Assembly (NCBI GenBank): GCA_020161355.1
Contig: JAIUOF010000009.1
Span: forward strand, 62,001 to 126,000
Reading direction: 5' to 3'
DNA: 64,000 nt
From: Bacteroidota bacterium
GTDB taxonomy: Bacteria; Bacteroidota; Bacteroidia; Cytophagales; Spirosomataceae
The stretch's first letter is position 1. Each line of letters starts with the position of its first letter. This document shows, piece by piece, positions 50,278 through 59,923 of the stretch. A program made the translations under genes and the position numbers. Below the pieces are notes generated by a model, which was not told where the DNA came from, searched no databases, and worked only from the letters and a program-made list of their open reading frames with translations.

Positions 50278-50347
50278 TTATTTACCAATAAAAAATATTA
50301 ATTTTCGCAGATTTCTATTTAACCCTAACCTAAAACCTTAAATAATT

Positions 50348-50722
50348 ATGGAACAAATCATCGGTCCTTTGACCAAAATCGGTCGTTTCCTTTTGGCTTT
50401 ACCAATGGCTGTTTTCGGGATTTTGCATTTCATGGCTGCTGACAACATGGCTCCTATGGTGCCTATTCCCGGAGGGGCAATTTGGGTGTACATCACAGGT
50501 GTTGCTTTGATTGCTGCTGCGGTGAGTATCATCATGCAGAAAAAAGCAAGACTTGCATCAACACTTTTGGCTATTTTGTTATTGATTTTTGTTTTTGCCA
50601 TTCATCTTCCCGGCGTAATGGCAGGTGGCGATGGAGCACAAATGTCAATGATGTCTTTGCTAAAAGATGTAGCCATTGCCGGAGGAGCGTTGGTTTACGC
50701 TGGTACTCAACCTATCGATTAA
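50348..50722 (+). CDS. DoxX-like small membrane protein
   Basis: 124 residues, four helices. The pattern IGRFLLALPMAVFGILHFMAADNMAPMVPIPGG, followed by WVYITGVALIAAAVSI, matches DoxX/DUF-type membrane proteins. No catalytic role can be read. Alone, with a terminator overlapping the end of the facing creatininase-like gene. Confidence 0.85.
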   Translation: MEQIIGPLTKIGRFLLALPMAVFGILHFMAADNMAPMVPIPGGAIWVYITGVALIAAAVSIIMQKKARLASTLLAILLLIFVFAIHLPGVMAGGDGAQMSMMSLLKDVAIAGGALVYAGTQPID

Positions 50723-50754
50723 AAGACTTTTTACCCCTAAACCCTAAAAAACCC

Positions 50755-50791
50755 ATCGTCCCGGAATTAATTTTTCGGGGCGATTTTTTTT
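50755..50791. terminator. intrinsic terminator between convergent genes
   Basis: ATCGTCCCG pairs with CGGGGCGAT (one G-T-like mismatch), followed by T8. It overlaps the stop codon of the minus-strand gene. Confidence 0.8.
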
Positions 50792-51861
50792 AACCATACT
50801 ATCTCACCGCGATTTCTGGCCCAAATTTTATTTACCATACCTAAATCATTTCTTAGAAAAAGCAAATCGAGATACATTGATGAAAAGTAATCTTTGTCAT
50901 CCCGAAAAAGTGGGAAAAAATTTCTCAGATCACGGCCATTTAAAATGTATTCCAGTCGGTTTTCCCGCTGGCTGATAACCAGTTCCAAATCACCTTTCTC
51001 ATTTTTATAAACCCCCTCATATTCAGCATATTCTACTTTCCTGTCCACCACTTTAGGCAACTCAATCTCTGCCATCATATCGATTTCGTTGATGAGTTCA
51101 TTGGCAAATGCTTCCATGTTTTTACTGCCCTTTTCGGCACTACCCAAAGCAGCATAGCCATTGATTCCACTCTGATTGAGATTGCCGTTCTCAACAGGAA
51201 TCGGGGTCATAGCTCCCATTTTCCCCTTCATCGAGGAGTCATTTACAGCAACTTTCATATTGACCAGGTCGGGTCTTACACTCAGTACATTTGAAGTTTC
51301 GATTTCATCGGCATGACCACTATATGATTTGGTACGAAACTGAGCCTCGGCTTTTTCAAATGCAGGCTTGTCATAACGACTAAAAACCAGCAAAATGCCT
51401 TCTTCAGCCAGTGTTTTTGATGCTAAATAAAGAGTTGGAGAGGTACTTAGGCCAATGTTGATGATATAAAATTTCTTTGGCCCATAGGCCGCCAGGCTTC
51501 TTACCACCTGAATTACAGTCTCGGCAGCAGTATGGAAAGTGGTACTCGTAGAGCCGGGATATTTTAGAAATGCGGGATAAAAACCATAGTTCACGGTTGG
51601 AGCTATGACGACATTCCGTTTTTCCGAAATTTTCTTTGTCAGGGCCGTAGCCTGCAAAAAGTCAGTTGATAGGGGCAAATGAGGCCCATGTTCTTTGGAG
51701 CCTGCTCCAAGCGGAATCACGACAATGGTTTTTTCGTTTAATACTTCCCTGGCGGTAGTCCAGCTAATATCCTCCAGAAAAATAGCCTTTTGTTCCGGAG
51801 TCCTTTTTTGTGAAAAAGCAGAATATGCGATTAAACAAAAAAATAAAAAATACTTGCTCAT
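50767..51861 (-). CDS. exported creatininase-family protein
   Basis: 364 residues with a short Sec signal (MSKYFLFFCLIAYSAFSQ). Creatininase metal-site motifs LGAGSKEHGPHLPLSTDF and GHADEIETSNVLSVRPDLV are present. The family's usual NGHGGN is replaced by INIGLSTSP. A C-terminal extension of about 90 residues (YEGVYKNEKGDLELVISQRENRL) looks like a DUF3471-type beta domain. Probably an amidohydrolase-like enzyme with altered specificity; substrate unknown. Confidence 0.85.
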   Translation of the reverse strand: MSKYFLFFCLIAYSAFSQKRTPEQKAIFLEDISWTTAREVLNEKTIVVIPLGAGSKEHGPHLPLSTDFLQATALTKKISEKRNVVIAPTVNYGFYPAFLKYPGSTSTTFHTAAETVIQVVRSLAAYGPKKFYIINIGLSTSPTLYLASKTLAEEGILLVFSRYDKPAFEKAEAQFRTKSYSGHADEIETSNVLSVRPDLVNMKVAVNDSSMKGKMGAMTPIPVENGNLNQSGINGYAALGSAEKGSKNMEAFANELINEIDMMAEIELPKVVDRKVEYAEYEGVYKNEKGDLELVISQRENRLEYILNGRDLRNFFPLFRDDKDYFSSMYLDLLFLRNDLGMVNKIWARNRGEIVWLKKIAPKN

Positions 51862-52023
51862 TGATATTTATTTTACTGTATTTCAATATGTTATAAAAAA
51901 CTTTTAATCAAAAACCTTTGGCAACTTTATCCTTACATCGAATAAAACAAAACTTTATTTTGAACTCCAAAAATCCACTTACCACCTTACTAACTTTCCA
52001 CCTCTAAAACTATTTCCAGATAA

Positions 52024-53163
52024 TCAAACTGCCTTCACAAAACTTTCCAGCAACTCATCCAATTCAATATTAAGTATTGATTCATTGGTCAATAAATTTA
52101 TAGTTTTTTCATTTCTTGGTGTCAACAGGATATTCTTTTTCAAAAGATTTTGGGCAAAAATCTCAGCAGAAGTCCCTGAAATTTCAATTTGAGAAATATT
52201 GGTGCCATTTTCAATCCTTTTTACTTTAAACCGCTCATTTTCTGAAAGTTTCTTTAAAAATTCTTCGCTTTTCTTAACCGATTTTGCGTATCTTTCTTCA
52301 AATCCATCAAAGTAATGTAAGGCAACAGCAGCAAACGGCCAGGACTGATGCAAGCCCGAGCCAAACATTCTCCTGACATGAAAAAGCGGTTCGATCAGGG
52401 ATTTTTCACCTGCGAGTATGGCACCTGAAGCAGCATTGAAATATTTGTAAAGTGAAACGTACACCGTATCAAAAAGTGAAGTATATTCTTTCACACCGAT
52501 GCCCGAATAGGCTGACGCCAAATATATTCTCGCTCCGTCAAGATGGGTTTTTATGTTATTTTCTTTGGCAAAAACGGCGATTTTTTTCATTTCAGAAAAG
52601 TCAAAAACCTGGCCAGTCTTACGTCTGACAGGTGACTCTATCGAAATAGCCCCAATCTGTGTTGCCACTCTTCCTGATTTTGTTCTTTCAAGCGTTTCCT
52701 GTACTTCTTTTAGTGAAAAAGTGGCATTTGTACCACCAAGTGGAATGAGGTTGATATTGCTCAACGTCTGCACCGCATCGCCGGAATCATTATAAATATG
52801 ACTTTCCAATTGCACAAGGGCTTTTTGTTTGGTGCCACAAAGGGTCCTGATGGCGATCTGGTTGGCCAGCGTGCCGGTGGGCATAAATATGGCTGCCTCT
52901 TTACCCAGGGAAAGAGCAAATTTCTCTTCCAACTCAGCCACCACCCCCTTTTGAGAGTAATAATCATCTTTTATACCTTTCTTTTCAATGATTTCGAGCA
53001 AAAGCCGGGTATATTGCTGAGGTGAAAGATTCAAGCCATCAGCATTGAAATTGACCTGAGATTTTTCCTGTGTTGATTTCCCCTTTGCAAAATTATTTCC
53101 TGAAAAAATCATAGGACCAATGGCCGACATTTTTAGAAAACCCCTTCTGTCCAATTCACTCAT
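52024..53163 (-). CDS. Tat-exported threonine-aldolase-like PLP enzyme
   Basis: 379 residues. The N-terminus has a Tat-type signal (LDRRGFLKMSAIG). The fold-type I core shows FMPTGTLANQIAI, HLDGARIYLASA (Asp binding the PLP pyridine) and VSLYKYFNAASGAI (Lys Schiff base). It belongs to the beta-eliminating lyase/threonine aldolase group. Export of a PLP enzyme is uncommon. It is upstream of, and divergent from, the Gfo/Idh gene at 53339. Confidence 0.87.
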   Translation of the reverse strand: MSELDRRGFLKMSAIGPMIFSGNNFAKGKSTQEKSQVNFNADGLNLSPQQYTRLLLEIIEKKGIKDDYYSQKGVVAELEEKFALSLGKEAAIFMPTGTLANQIAIRTLCGTKQKALVQLESHIYNDSGDAVQTLSNINLIPLGGTNATFSLKEVQETLERTKSGRVATQIGAISIESPVRRKTGQVFDFSEMKKIAVFAKENNIKTHLDGARIYLASAYSGIGVKEYTSLFDTVYVSLYKYFNAASGAILAGEKSLIEPLFHVRRMFGSGLHQSWPFAAVALHYFDGFEERYAKSVKKSEEFLKKLSENERFKVKRIENGTNISQIEISGTSAEIFAQNLLKKNILLTPRNEKTINLLTNESILNIELDELLESFVKAV

Positions 53164-53305
53164 AAGCTTCTATTTTTCCACAATTTACTAAATTCAGGGA
53201 TGCCCGAAACGAATTTTGATTACAATTTCAGAGGAATAAAGTATTTCTGCTTAAGTTTTAAGAATACCTTAATAATTAAATTTTTTTATTAATAGATAAA
53301 ATGTT

Positions 53306-53313
53306 TAGCTTTG
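53306..53313 (+). promoter_or_regulatory. TAnnTTTG element (TAGCTTTG)
   Basis: Exact -7 consensus match 25 nt before ATG 53339. Confidence 0.55.
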
Positions 53314-53338
53314 ACACATCAACCTAATAGATTTCAAA

Positions 53339-54697
53339 ATGAAAAGAAGAGACTTTATCAGCAGCCTCGGAACAGTGGCGGCTTTTTCGGGGGTGAGTAA
53401 TGCAGCTCCTTTCAATATTATCAAAAACCTGAAAAACAGCCCAAATGATGTCATCAGAATCGCAACGATTGGTATGGGAATTCAGGGGCATTATGATACC
53501 AAGGCAGCACTCAAAAATCCCGGGGTAGAGTTTGTGGCTGCGGCTGATCTTTACACAGGCAGGCTGGAAAGAGTTAAAGCTGATTTTGGTCAAAATATTT
53601 TCACAACCCGTGATTACCGTGAAATCCTAAACCGGAAAGATATCGATGCGGTATTGATTGCTACGCCTGACCACTGGCATGATAAAATCACGATTGATGC
53701 CCTCAATGCCGGAAAGCATGTTTATTGTGAAAAACCCATGGTACAGGCCATCAATGAGGGGCACCCTGTGATCAATGCCTGGAAAAAATCTGGCAAAACA
53801 ATGCAGGTGGGTAGCCAGAGGATATCAGGAAGTGTTTTTCAGGAAGCTAAAAAACTGATAGCAGCAGGTGAAATCGGACAGGTAAACTATGTGGAGTCAA
53901 ACAATGACCGTTTCAGTGCGATAGGAGCCTGGAATTATAGCATCCCTACCGATGCGTCGCCCGCAACGGTTGACTGGGATACTTTTTTGAAAGATACTGC
54001 TAAAATGCCTTTTGATGCCAACAGATTTTTCCGCTGGAGAAACTACAAAAACTATGGAACAGGTGTGGCCGGAGACCTTTTTGTGCATCTGATCACAGGC
54101 GTGCATTACGTAATGGATTCCAAAGGTCCGAATCGGATTTTCGCTTCAGGAGGCCTGAGATATTGGAAAGAAGGCCGAGATGTACCTGATGTGATGGTGG
54201 CTATTTTGGATTATCCCAAATCGGGCAATCTGGATCCCTTCCAGATGGTACTGAGAGTAAACTTTGCCAATGCGGGTGCCATCAACAACAATACCCGCAT
54301 TATCGGCTCTGAGGGACAAATAGATTTTGGATGGGATGGCCTTACCCTGACCAAAAAGAAACTACCTAAAGCACCGGGTTATGGCAATTACGACAGCTAT
54401 TTCACTTTTTCAGAGTCACAGCAAAAGGATTTTGAAAAATGGTATAACGAAAAATACACCGAAGCAGACAGAAAAGGAGAGCCGGTAAAAGAAATAAAAA
54501 TCAAGGGAAAAGAAGGGGAAGACGAGCACGCCAACCACTTTGGGAATTTCTTTGAAAACATAAGAAAAGGTAGTCAGGCGACTATCGAAGACCCGATTTT
54601 CGGTTTTCGTGCGGCTGCACCCGTGTTGGCCTGCAATGATTCTTATTTCCAGAAAAAACCAATCAGCTGGGATCCGGTGGCAATGAAGTTGGTTTAA
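53339..54697 (+). CDS. Tat-exported Gfo/Idh/MocA oxidoreductase
   Basis: 452 residues. Tat signal MKRRDFISSLGTVAAFSG; Rossmann motif IATIGMGIQGHYD; substrate-domain signature LNAGKHVYCEKPM. Exported members of this family in Bacteroidota usually act on sugars or cyclitols as oxidoreductases or NAD-dependent hydrolases. Substrate not readable. Terminator follows. Confidence 0.92.
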   Translation: MKRRDFISSLGTVAAFSGVSNAAPFNIIKNLKNSPNDVIRIATIGMGIQGHYDTKAALKNPGVEFVAAADLYTGRLERVKADFGQNIFTTRDYREILNRKDIDAVLIATPDHWHDKITIDALNAGKHVYCEKPMVQAINEGHPVINAWKKSGKTMQVGSQRISGSVFQEAKKLIAAGEIGQVNYVESNNDRFSAIGAWNYSIPTDASPATVDWDTFLKDTAKMPFDANRFFRWRNYKNYGTGVAGDLFVHLITGVHYVMDSKGPNRIFASGGLRYWKEGRDVPDVMVAILDYPKSGNLDPFQMVLRVNFANAGAINNNTRIIGSEGQIDFGWDGLTLTKKKLPKAPGYGNYDSYFTFSESQQKDFEKWYNEKYTEADRKGEPVKEIKIKGKEGEDEHANHFGNFFENIRKGSQATIEDPIFGFRAAAPVLACNDSYFQKKPISWDPVAMKLV

Positions 54698-54721
54698 AAA
54701 AGAAGATAAAATTTCTCTCAA

Positions 54722-54757
54722 AAAAGCAAAATGGAAATTTTTCATTTTGCTTTTTTT
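54722..54757. terminator. intrinsic terminator
   Basis: AAAAGCAAAATG pairs with CATTTTGCTTTT with a short A/T loop and T-run, between convergent oxidoreductase genes. Confidence 0.9.
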
Positions 54758-54773
54758 GTAATACCAAAATTTA

Positions 54774-55865
54774 TTATTTCAAATCCACCGTTTTTCCTGT
54801 TTTTGAAGATTTTACAGCTGCATCGAGTATTTCCATCGCTATCATATTGACTTTCAGAGAGCCTAAATCATTTTCAGGATTTATAATTCCTCTCACCACC
54901 GCGGCAAAATAACTGAAAGCATCATTTCTGGGATTCAACAAAGGTTTGGGAACGATAATCTCCTCTTTCGAAGCATTCCTTTCCCCTGACCTCACCCGCA
55001 TTTGTGGTTCCCTATTGGCAAAAATATACCCTTTTTGACCATATATTTCTGTATCTTTTCTGTCAAAAGGCCAGTTCCATGAAGCTTGAAAGATTCCCTG
55101 AGCTTTTGGATACTGAACCAAAATCGTGGCCTCATCGTCAACATTGGGATAAATATTGGGTTTGTTGGTCTGGACAATTGCCGAAACCGAAACCGGCCTT
55201 TCGCTTTTCATTAGCCAGGTCATGAGGTCGGCTCCATAGCATCCAAAATCCATGAGAGCACCTCCTCCGTTTTTTATGGGATCTGTAAGCCAGCTCAAAA
55301 AAGTTTCTGAACAGCCGATTTCTTTTGGCCCACCGTGCCCATCCATTATTACCACTTTTCTGATTTCCCCAATTTTATCTTTACTATTTATCAATTCAAA
55401 AGCCTCATGGTGACTGGCATACCAGGTGGTTTCGTAGTTGGTTATGATTGAAATTCCGTATTTTTTCGCAAGGGCTTCCATTTCCTTTGCAGCTTTCAGG
55501 TTTACAGCCAGCGGCTTTTCCACCATTACATGTATTTTTTTAGGAGCACACTTTTGTACTGTTTCAAGATGCTCAATCGTGCTTCTGAAATCACAAACTG
55601 CTTCCGGCTTGGCTTTTTCGATCATTTCTTCCAAAGATGCAAACCAAAGATTTTCAGGTAAATTGGCTCTTTTGAGGTACGACATGGCCAATGCTTTATT
55701 GGATTCGGCAAAACCAACCAGTTCCATTCCTTCATGCTGGGGAGTATTAAGTATTTGCCAAACATGATCATGCGTCATTCCGACAATTCCCATCCTGACC
55801 GGTTTTTGTGAAAAACTTGAAAACGAATTGACAAGAATAAATAAGAGAAGTATTACTTTTTTCAT
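54774..55865 (-). CDS. exported Gfo/Idh/MocA family protein
   Basis: 363 residues from ATG 55865, which gives a Sec signal (MKKVILLLFILVNSFSSFSQ). Rossmann start PVRMGIVGMTHDHVW, family signature HVMVEKPLAVN. MTHDHVW in the dinucleotide loop is a subgroup variant. It faces the other family member at 53339 but uses Sec rather than Tat export. Substrate unknown. Confidence 0.9.
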   Translation of the reverse strand: MKKVILLLFILVNSFSSFSQKPVRMGIVGMTHDHVWQILNTPQHEGMELVGFAESNKALAMSYLKRANLPENLWFASLEEMIEKAKPEAVCDFRSTIEHLETVQKCAPKKIHVMVEKPLAVNLKAAKEMEALAKKYGISIITNYETTWYASHHEAFELINSKDKIGEIRKVVIMDGHGGPKEIGCSETFLSWLTDPIKNGGGALMDFGCYGADLMTWLMKSERPVSVSAIVQTNKPNIYPNVDDEATILVQYPKAQGIFQASWNWPFDRKDTEIYGQKGYIFANREPQMRVRSGERNASKEEIIVPKPLLNPRNDAFSYFAAVVRGIINPENDLGSLKVNMIAMEILDAAVKSSKTGKTVDLK

Positions 55866-56232
55866 TTTTCGAAAAGGTTGAATTAAGATTATCGGCAATT
55901 AATAATAAAGTTACTTAAAAAACCCAGTTAACATGCTTTTTTAAATGTCAGGTTTACCTGCCTCTCATACTAATGGTTAAAACTCATTCCCAAGGGTGGC
56001 CGTACCAGCCTGCCTGGATCCTTTTAACTATTTCAAGATTTTATTTAATATTTCAAATTACAATTCACTTATTTTCAATTAAATAAAAATTCAAAATCAT
56101 TTTTTCTATGCTAAAAGTCAGAATTTTCGAAGACTTTAATTTTTAATTTCATTCTAATATTATTCTAATATTGCGGAAAAGTTTCTGATTTATTTTATGT
56201 GTTTTTTGAAAGTATTTCCAAAGAAAATTGAA
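55866..56232. other. intergenic region, no gene seen
   Basis: 367 bp of mostly AT-rich sequence between divergent genes. A slightly GC-richer patch (about 55985-56025) has no open frame or clear structure. Confidence 0.5.
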
Positions 56233-56997
56233 ATGAAAAACTGGTATTTAGTATTACTTTCCATAGCTCCATTGATAATCTCCAATAATATTATTGCTCA
56301 GGAAAATCACCCGGACAGTACTTTTCATCCCCGCGAATGGCATGAAAAAATGGGAGAAATAGCACCTGAAGAACCCCATTATGTGGACAATGGACATCTT
56401 GAGACTGAAATCGAAGCTTACCCTTTTAATGTAGTGGTACCCAATGACCCCGTTGTAAAAAATGAGGTCATGATTAACTTTCATAGATTCATAAAAGATC
56501 ATAAATACCTGATAAATTCCAGATTCTTCCTCGATGCAAATATGCACTGGAAAGGTCATCGCGACTTAAAAGACCTGATAATGTACACTGAATTTGTCTT
56601 TGGATACGAACTTATCCAACTCGGAGCTGAGATTGGTACCGTAACAGGTTCAGAATACATAAGTGTTGGCCCTCAATTTACAGCCGTGAACAATAAAATC
56701 TTTAAAAGAGTAGCACTTGTAACAAGAATTTTCCCCGACAGAGTTTTGGGATATGAGTATACAACTAAAGAAATGAAATTTATTAAAGGCTCCTTATTAT
56801 CTTCTAGTGGAACAAGCCGTTTTGTTTTGCACTCCAAACAAAAGGTTTATCAGGCATCTCTATGGTTATCATTTGAAAAATGGAAGGGTGTATATATGGG
56901 ATTCGAATATGAACACAACAACGCAAACATTTTCAACAATATCGTTTTTGAAAGACCAAATGAGCTATTCTTTGGGGTGAAATTTGAATTGCATTGA
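56233..56997 (+). CDS. exported protein of unknown function
   Basis: 254 residues from ATG 56233, chosen for its signal peptide (NWYLVLLSIAPLIISNNIIAQ). The mature N-terminus is rich in His and acidic residues (FHPREWHEKMGEIAPEEPHYVDNGH). The rest alternates aromatic and polar residues and ends FGVKFELH, suggesting an outer-membrane barrel. No family recognised. Confidence 0.7.
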   Translation: MKNWYLVLLSIAPLIISNNIIAQENHPDSTFHPREWHEKMGEIAPEEPHYVDNGHLETEIEAYPFNVVVPNDPVVKNEVMINFHRFIKDHKYLINSRFFLDANMHWKGHRDLKDLIMYTEFVFGYELIQLGAEIGTVTGSEYISVGPQFTAVNNKIFKRVALVTRIFPDRVLGYEYTTKEMKFIKGSLLSSSGTSRFVLHSKQKVYQASLWLSFEKWKGVYMGFEYEHNNANIFNNIVFERPNELFFGVKFELH

Positions 56998-57050
56998 CCG
57001 CTCCCCTGTCAATAAATAGAATATAAACATATAATTAGGCTTTTTTACCG

Positions 57051-57058
57051 TAATTTTG
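57051..57058 (+). promoter_or_regulatory. TAnnTTTG element (TAATTTTG)
   Basis: Exact -7 consensus match 27 nt before the TTG start of the DEAD-box gene. Confidence 0.55.
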
Positions 57059-57085
57059 CAAATTACAATTACAAAGAAAGATTAA

Positions 57086-58321
57086 TTGCAATTCAACGAA
57101 CTCAACATACACCCTGACCTTCTCGACGCCATCGAGGCCATGAATTTCAGACAAGCCTCCGCTATTCAGGAGCAAGCCATTCCGGTAATCCTGGAAGGCA
57201 AAGATTTGCTGGCTTCGGCTCAAACCGGTACTGGTAAAACTGCTGCATTTCTGATTCCCCTGCTGGACAGTATCGCTCGTGACAATAATCACCATATTTC
57301 GGTTTTGATATTGGTACCAACCCGTGAGTTAGCTAAGCAAATCGACGAACAAATCGAAGGGCTGGGATATTTTGTAGGTGCCAATAGTCTGGCAATATAC
57401 GGAGGAGGCAAAGGCGAAAACTGGGATCAGCAACGCAATGCCCTCACCGAAGGTGCAGATATAATCATCGCCACACCGGGGAGGTTGATGGCTCACATGC
57501 AAAGTGGAAAAGTGAAGTTTGACCATTTAAAATGTCTGGTGCTTGACGAAGCCGACAAGATGCTTGATATGGGCTTTATGGATGATATACTTTATGTGAT
57601 CAAACACCTCCCCGTAAAGCGACAGAATCTGATGTTTTCGGCTACAATGCCCACAAAAATCAGGACTTTTGCCCACAAAATCCTAAACAATGCAGTAGAG
57701 ATAAACCTGGCTGTTTCGAAACCTGCGGTAGGTATTGACCAAAACTTTTATCTGGCCACCGACAATCAGAAAATTCCACTTTTGGTGCATCTTCTGAAAG
57801 AAAAGAAAGACCAGACGGCCATCATTTTCACTTCACAAAAGGCAAAAATAAATCTGATAATCAGAGCCTTAGCAAAAGAGAAAATCAAGGCTATGGGTGT
57901 ATCATCCGATATTGAACAAGAACAAAGAGAAGAAACACTGAGAGGATTTAAAAATAAGAATTTTAATATTCTGGTGGCCACCGATGTGCTCTCGAGAGGG
58001 ATTGATATCAATAATCTAAATTTGGTTGTCAATTTCGATGTACCTCGTGACCCGGAAGATTATATTCACCGAATAGGCCGTACTGCAAGAGCCGAGACTA
58101 CCGGTATTTCGATGACATTCATCAATGAGGTTGACCAAAAAAAGGTACTTTTCATTGAGAGATTGCTGGAAAAAGAGGTCGAAAAACAAAACATTACTGA
58201 GGCATTGGGACTTGGAAAAGCTCCGGAATTCAAAGCTGTTTTGCGTACGGGCTCACCCAAATCCAATAATGGCGGCAAAAAGAGATTTTTTAGAAAAAAG
58301 GGTCCAAAACCAAACTCTTAG
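57086..58321 (+). CDS. DEAD-box RNA helicase
   Basis: 411 residues. The start is TTG 57086, directly after an in-frame TAA. An internal ATG would remove the Q-motif upstream aromatic (QFNELNIHPDLLDAI), so TTG is preferred. Motifs: Q-motif RQASAIQEQAIP, I AQTGTGKT, II VLDEADKMLD, III SATMP, V RGIDI, VI HRIGRTARA, then a basic tail (KKRFFRKKGPK). Likely ribosome assembly or cold RNA remodelling (RhlE group). Confidence 0.95.
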   Translation: MQFNELNIHPDLLDAIEAMNFRQASAIQEQAIPVILEGKDLLASAQTGTGKTAAFLIPLLDSIARDNNHHISVLILVPTRELAKQIDEQIEGLGYFVGANSLAIYGGGKGENWDQQRNALTEGADIIIATPGRLMAHMQSGKVKFDHLKCLVLDEADKMLDMGFMDDILYVIKHLPVKRQNLMFSATMPTKIRTFAHKILNNAVEINLAVSKPAVGIDQNFYLATDNQKIPLLVHLLKEKKDQTAIIFTSQKAKINLIIRALAKEKIKAMGVSSDIEQEQREETLRGFKNKNFNILVATDVLSRGIDINNLNLVVNFDVPRDPEDYIHRIGRTARAETTGISMTFINEVDQKKVLFIERLLEKEVEKQNITEALGLGKAPEFKAVLRTGSPKSNNGGKKRFFRKKGPKPNS

Positions 58322-58731
58322 ATTACTTTTTGACAATAATTCTTCAAGCTCTAAATTCAAACTAAATTGATGTCTTTTGGAAAATTAATGTTTTTTTCGT
58401 GAAAATTCCAGGTTTTTTTTTGATCCATTAAAATAGTCTCTTCTAGGATGTGTATCATAAATAAATCTATGCTTTTTGGAACACGGATGACACAGATCTG
58501 CTATCGCAGAACACGGATAAAAACGGATTTTTTTTCACTAAATAAATCTCTTTGTGTCTCTTCGAGTCTTGGAGCCCTTGTGGCGAAATAATAAAAATCG
58601 AATCAATCGTAAATCGTATCAATCGTAAATCGTAAATCAATATTAGCCAACTTTTGTAGCTTTATTTTTTCCTGGAAAACCTTCCCTCTATTTTTAACCT
58701 AAAAATCTCAATAGATTTTTGAATTAAAAAA
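58322..58731. other. intergenic region with degenerate repeat-like sequence
   Basis: No gene seen. It holds the ACACGGAT-type stretch (about 58480-58530, ACACGGAT occurring twice), a TTTGTGTCTCTTCGAGTCTTGG-like stretch (about 58550-58585) and short tandem copies of AATCGTAAATCGTA (about 58598-58640). Such strings recur in intergenic DNA of Bacteroidota. Confidence 0.6.
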
Positions 58732-59772
58732 ATGAAGGAACAGGGAGCCATAGCCAATGTAAAAAGCCGGTTTGATAAAACCGAAACCACTGCTTTTTGG
58801 GAAGAAGAGTGGTTGGGCGAAGAGCCCTCTAAACAAAAGACCATATTAAGGCCGGTTTATCCCAAAACCATCGTAAACCCTGTAAAAAGCTTTGATTTGC
58901 CTTTTGTGTGGTCGCTCAACCCCTATCAGGGATGTGAGCATGGTTGCAGTTACTGTTACGCTCGCCCAACCCATGAATACTGGTCGCTTAACTCAGGTGT
59001 AGATTTTGAAAGACACCTCCTTTACAAGCCCAATGCTCCGGAGCTTTTGGAAAAACATTTCCAGAAAAAAAATCTTGTGGTGAGTCCGATTTCAATTTCC
59101 GGGAATACAGATGCTTATCAGCCGATTGAAAAAGATCTTAAAATAACCAGAAATCTATTGGGAGTATTTCTAAAATACAAACATCCGGTTACGATAATCA
59201 CTAAAAACGCATTAATTTTAAGAGACTTGGATATACTTACTGCACTTAACAAAGCACGATTGATCGGTGTTGCAATAAGTATTATCACACTAAATGAGGA
59301 TCTCAGAAGAAGGTTGGAACCCCGCACTTCAACCGCTGCTAATCGCCTGAAAGCCATCAGAATATTAAATGAAAATGAGATTCCGGTATTTGGTATGATG
59401 GCTCCGCTCATTCCTTCATTGAATAGCCATGAAATTTTTGATATGGCAAAGGCACTGCATGAAAATGGTGCCCAGGGAATGGGTTACAGCGTAGTCAGAC
59501 TCAATGATGCCGTAGAGCCAATATTTATGCATTGGGTTAATCAACATTACCCCGACAGGGCCGAAAAAATATTAAACCAAATCAGAAGCCTGCATGAGGG
59601 CAATTTGGGAAACAGAAAATTTAAAGAAAGAATGCGGGGAAGCGGACATTTGGCCGAAAGTATCAAACAAACCGCTCAATTGGCCAGAGCTAAATTTTTC
59701 CCGGATTTTAAATATCCGGAACTCAATACAAAAGATTTTTGTCCGCCCGGACAACTGAAATTATTTCCATGA
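58732..59772 (+). CDS. radical SAM protein, PA0069/SplB-like
   Basis: 346 residues. The radical SAM cluster motif is CEHGCSYC in NPYQGCEHGCSYCYARPTHEYW; other family segments are SGNTDAYQPIE, VTIITKNALILRD and EPRTSTAANRLKAI. It is of the PA0069 group, related to spore photoproduct lyase in fold, with unknown substrate. Flanked by its own spacer on both sides. Confidence 0.93.
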   Translation: MKEQGAIANVKSRFDKTETTAFWEEEWLGEEPSKQKTILRPVYPKTIVNPVKSFDLPFVWSLNPYQGCEHGCSYCYARPTHEYWSLNSGVDFERHLLYKPNAPELLEKHFQKKNLVVSPISISGNTDAYQPIEKDLKITRNLLGVFLKYKHPVTIITKNALILRDLDILTALNKARLIGVAISIITLNEDLRRRLEPRTSTAANRLKAIRILNENEIPVFGMMAPLIPSLNSHEIFDMAKALHENGAQGMGYSVVRLNDAVEPIFMHWVNQHYPDRAEKILNQIRSLHEGNLGNRKFKERMRGSGHLAESIKQTAQLARAKFFPDFKYPELNTKDFCPPGQLKLFP

Positions 59773-59888
59773 CCTCAATCTTATTTTATAAAATATCATT
59801 TTCCCAATATTTAATTTGGATTATTTAACAATTTGATAGTTTTCTGGTAAGTAATATTTTGCCCAAGCTACTTTAATTTCTCATTTCT

Positions 59889-59896
59889 TATATTTG
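59889..59896 (+). promoter_or_regulatory. TAnnTTTG element (TATATTTG) before ppc
   Basis: Exact -7 consensus match 27 nt before ATG 59924. Confidence 0.6.
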
Positions 59897-59923
59897 CCTT
59901 GGGAAATTGGAACCTGCAAAACC

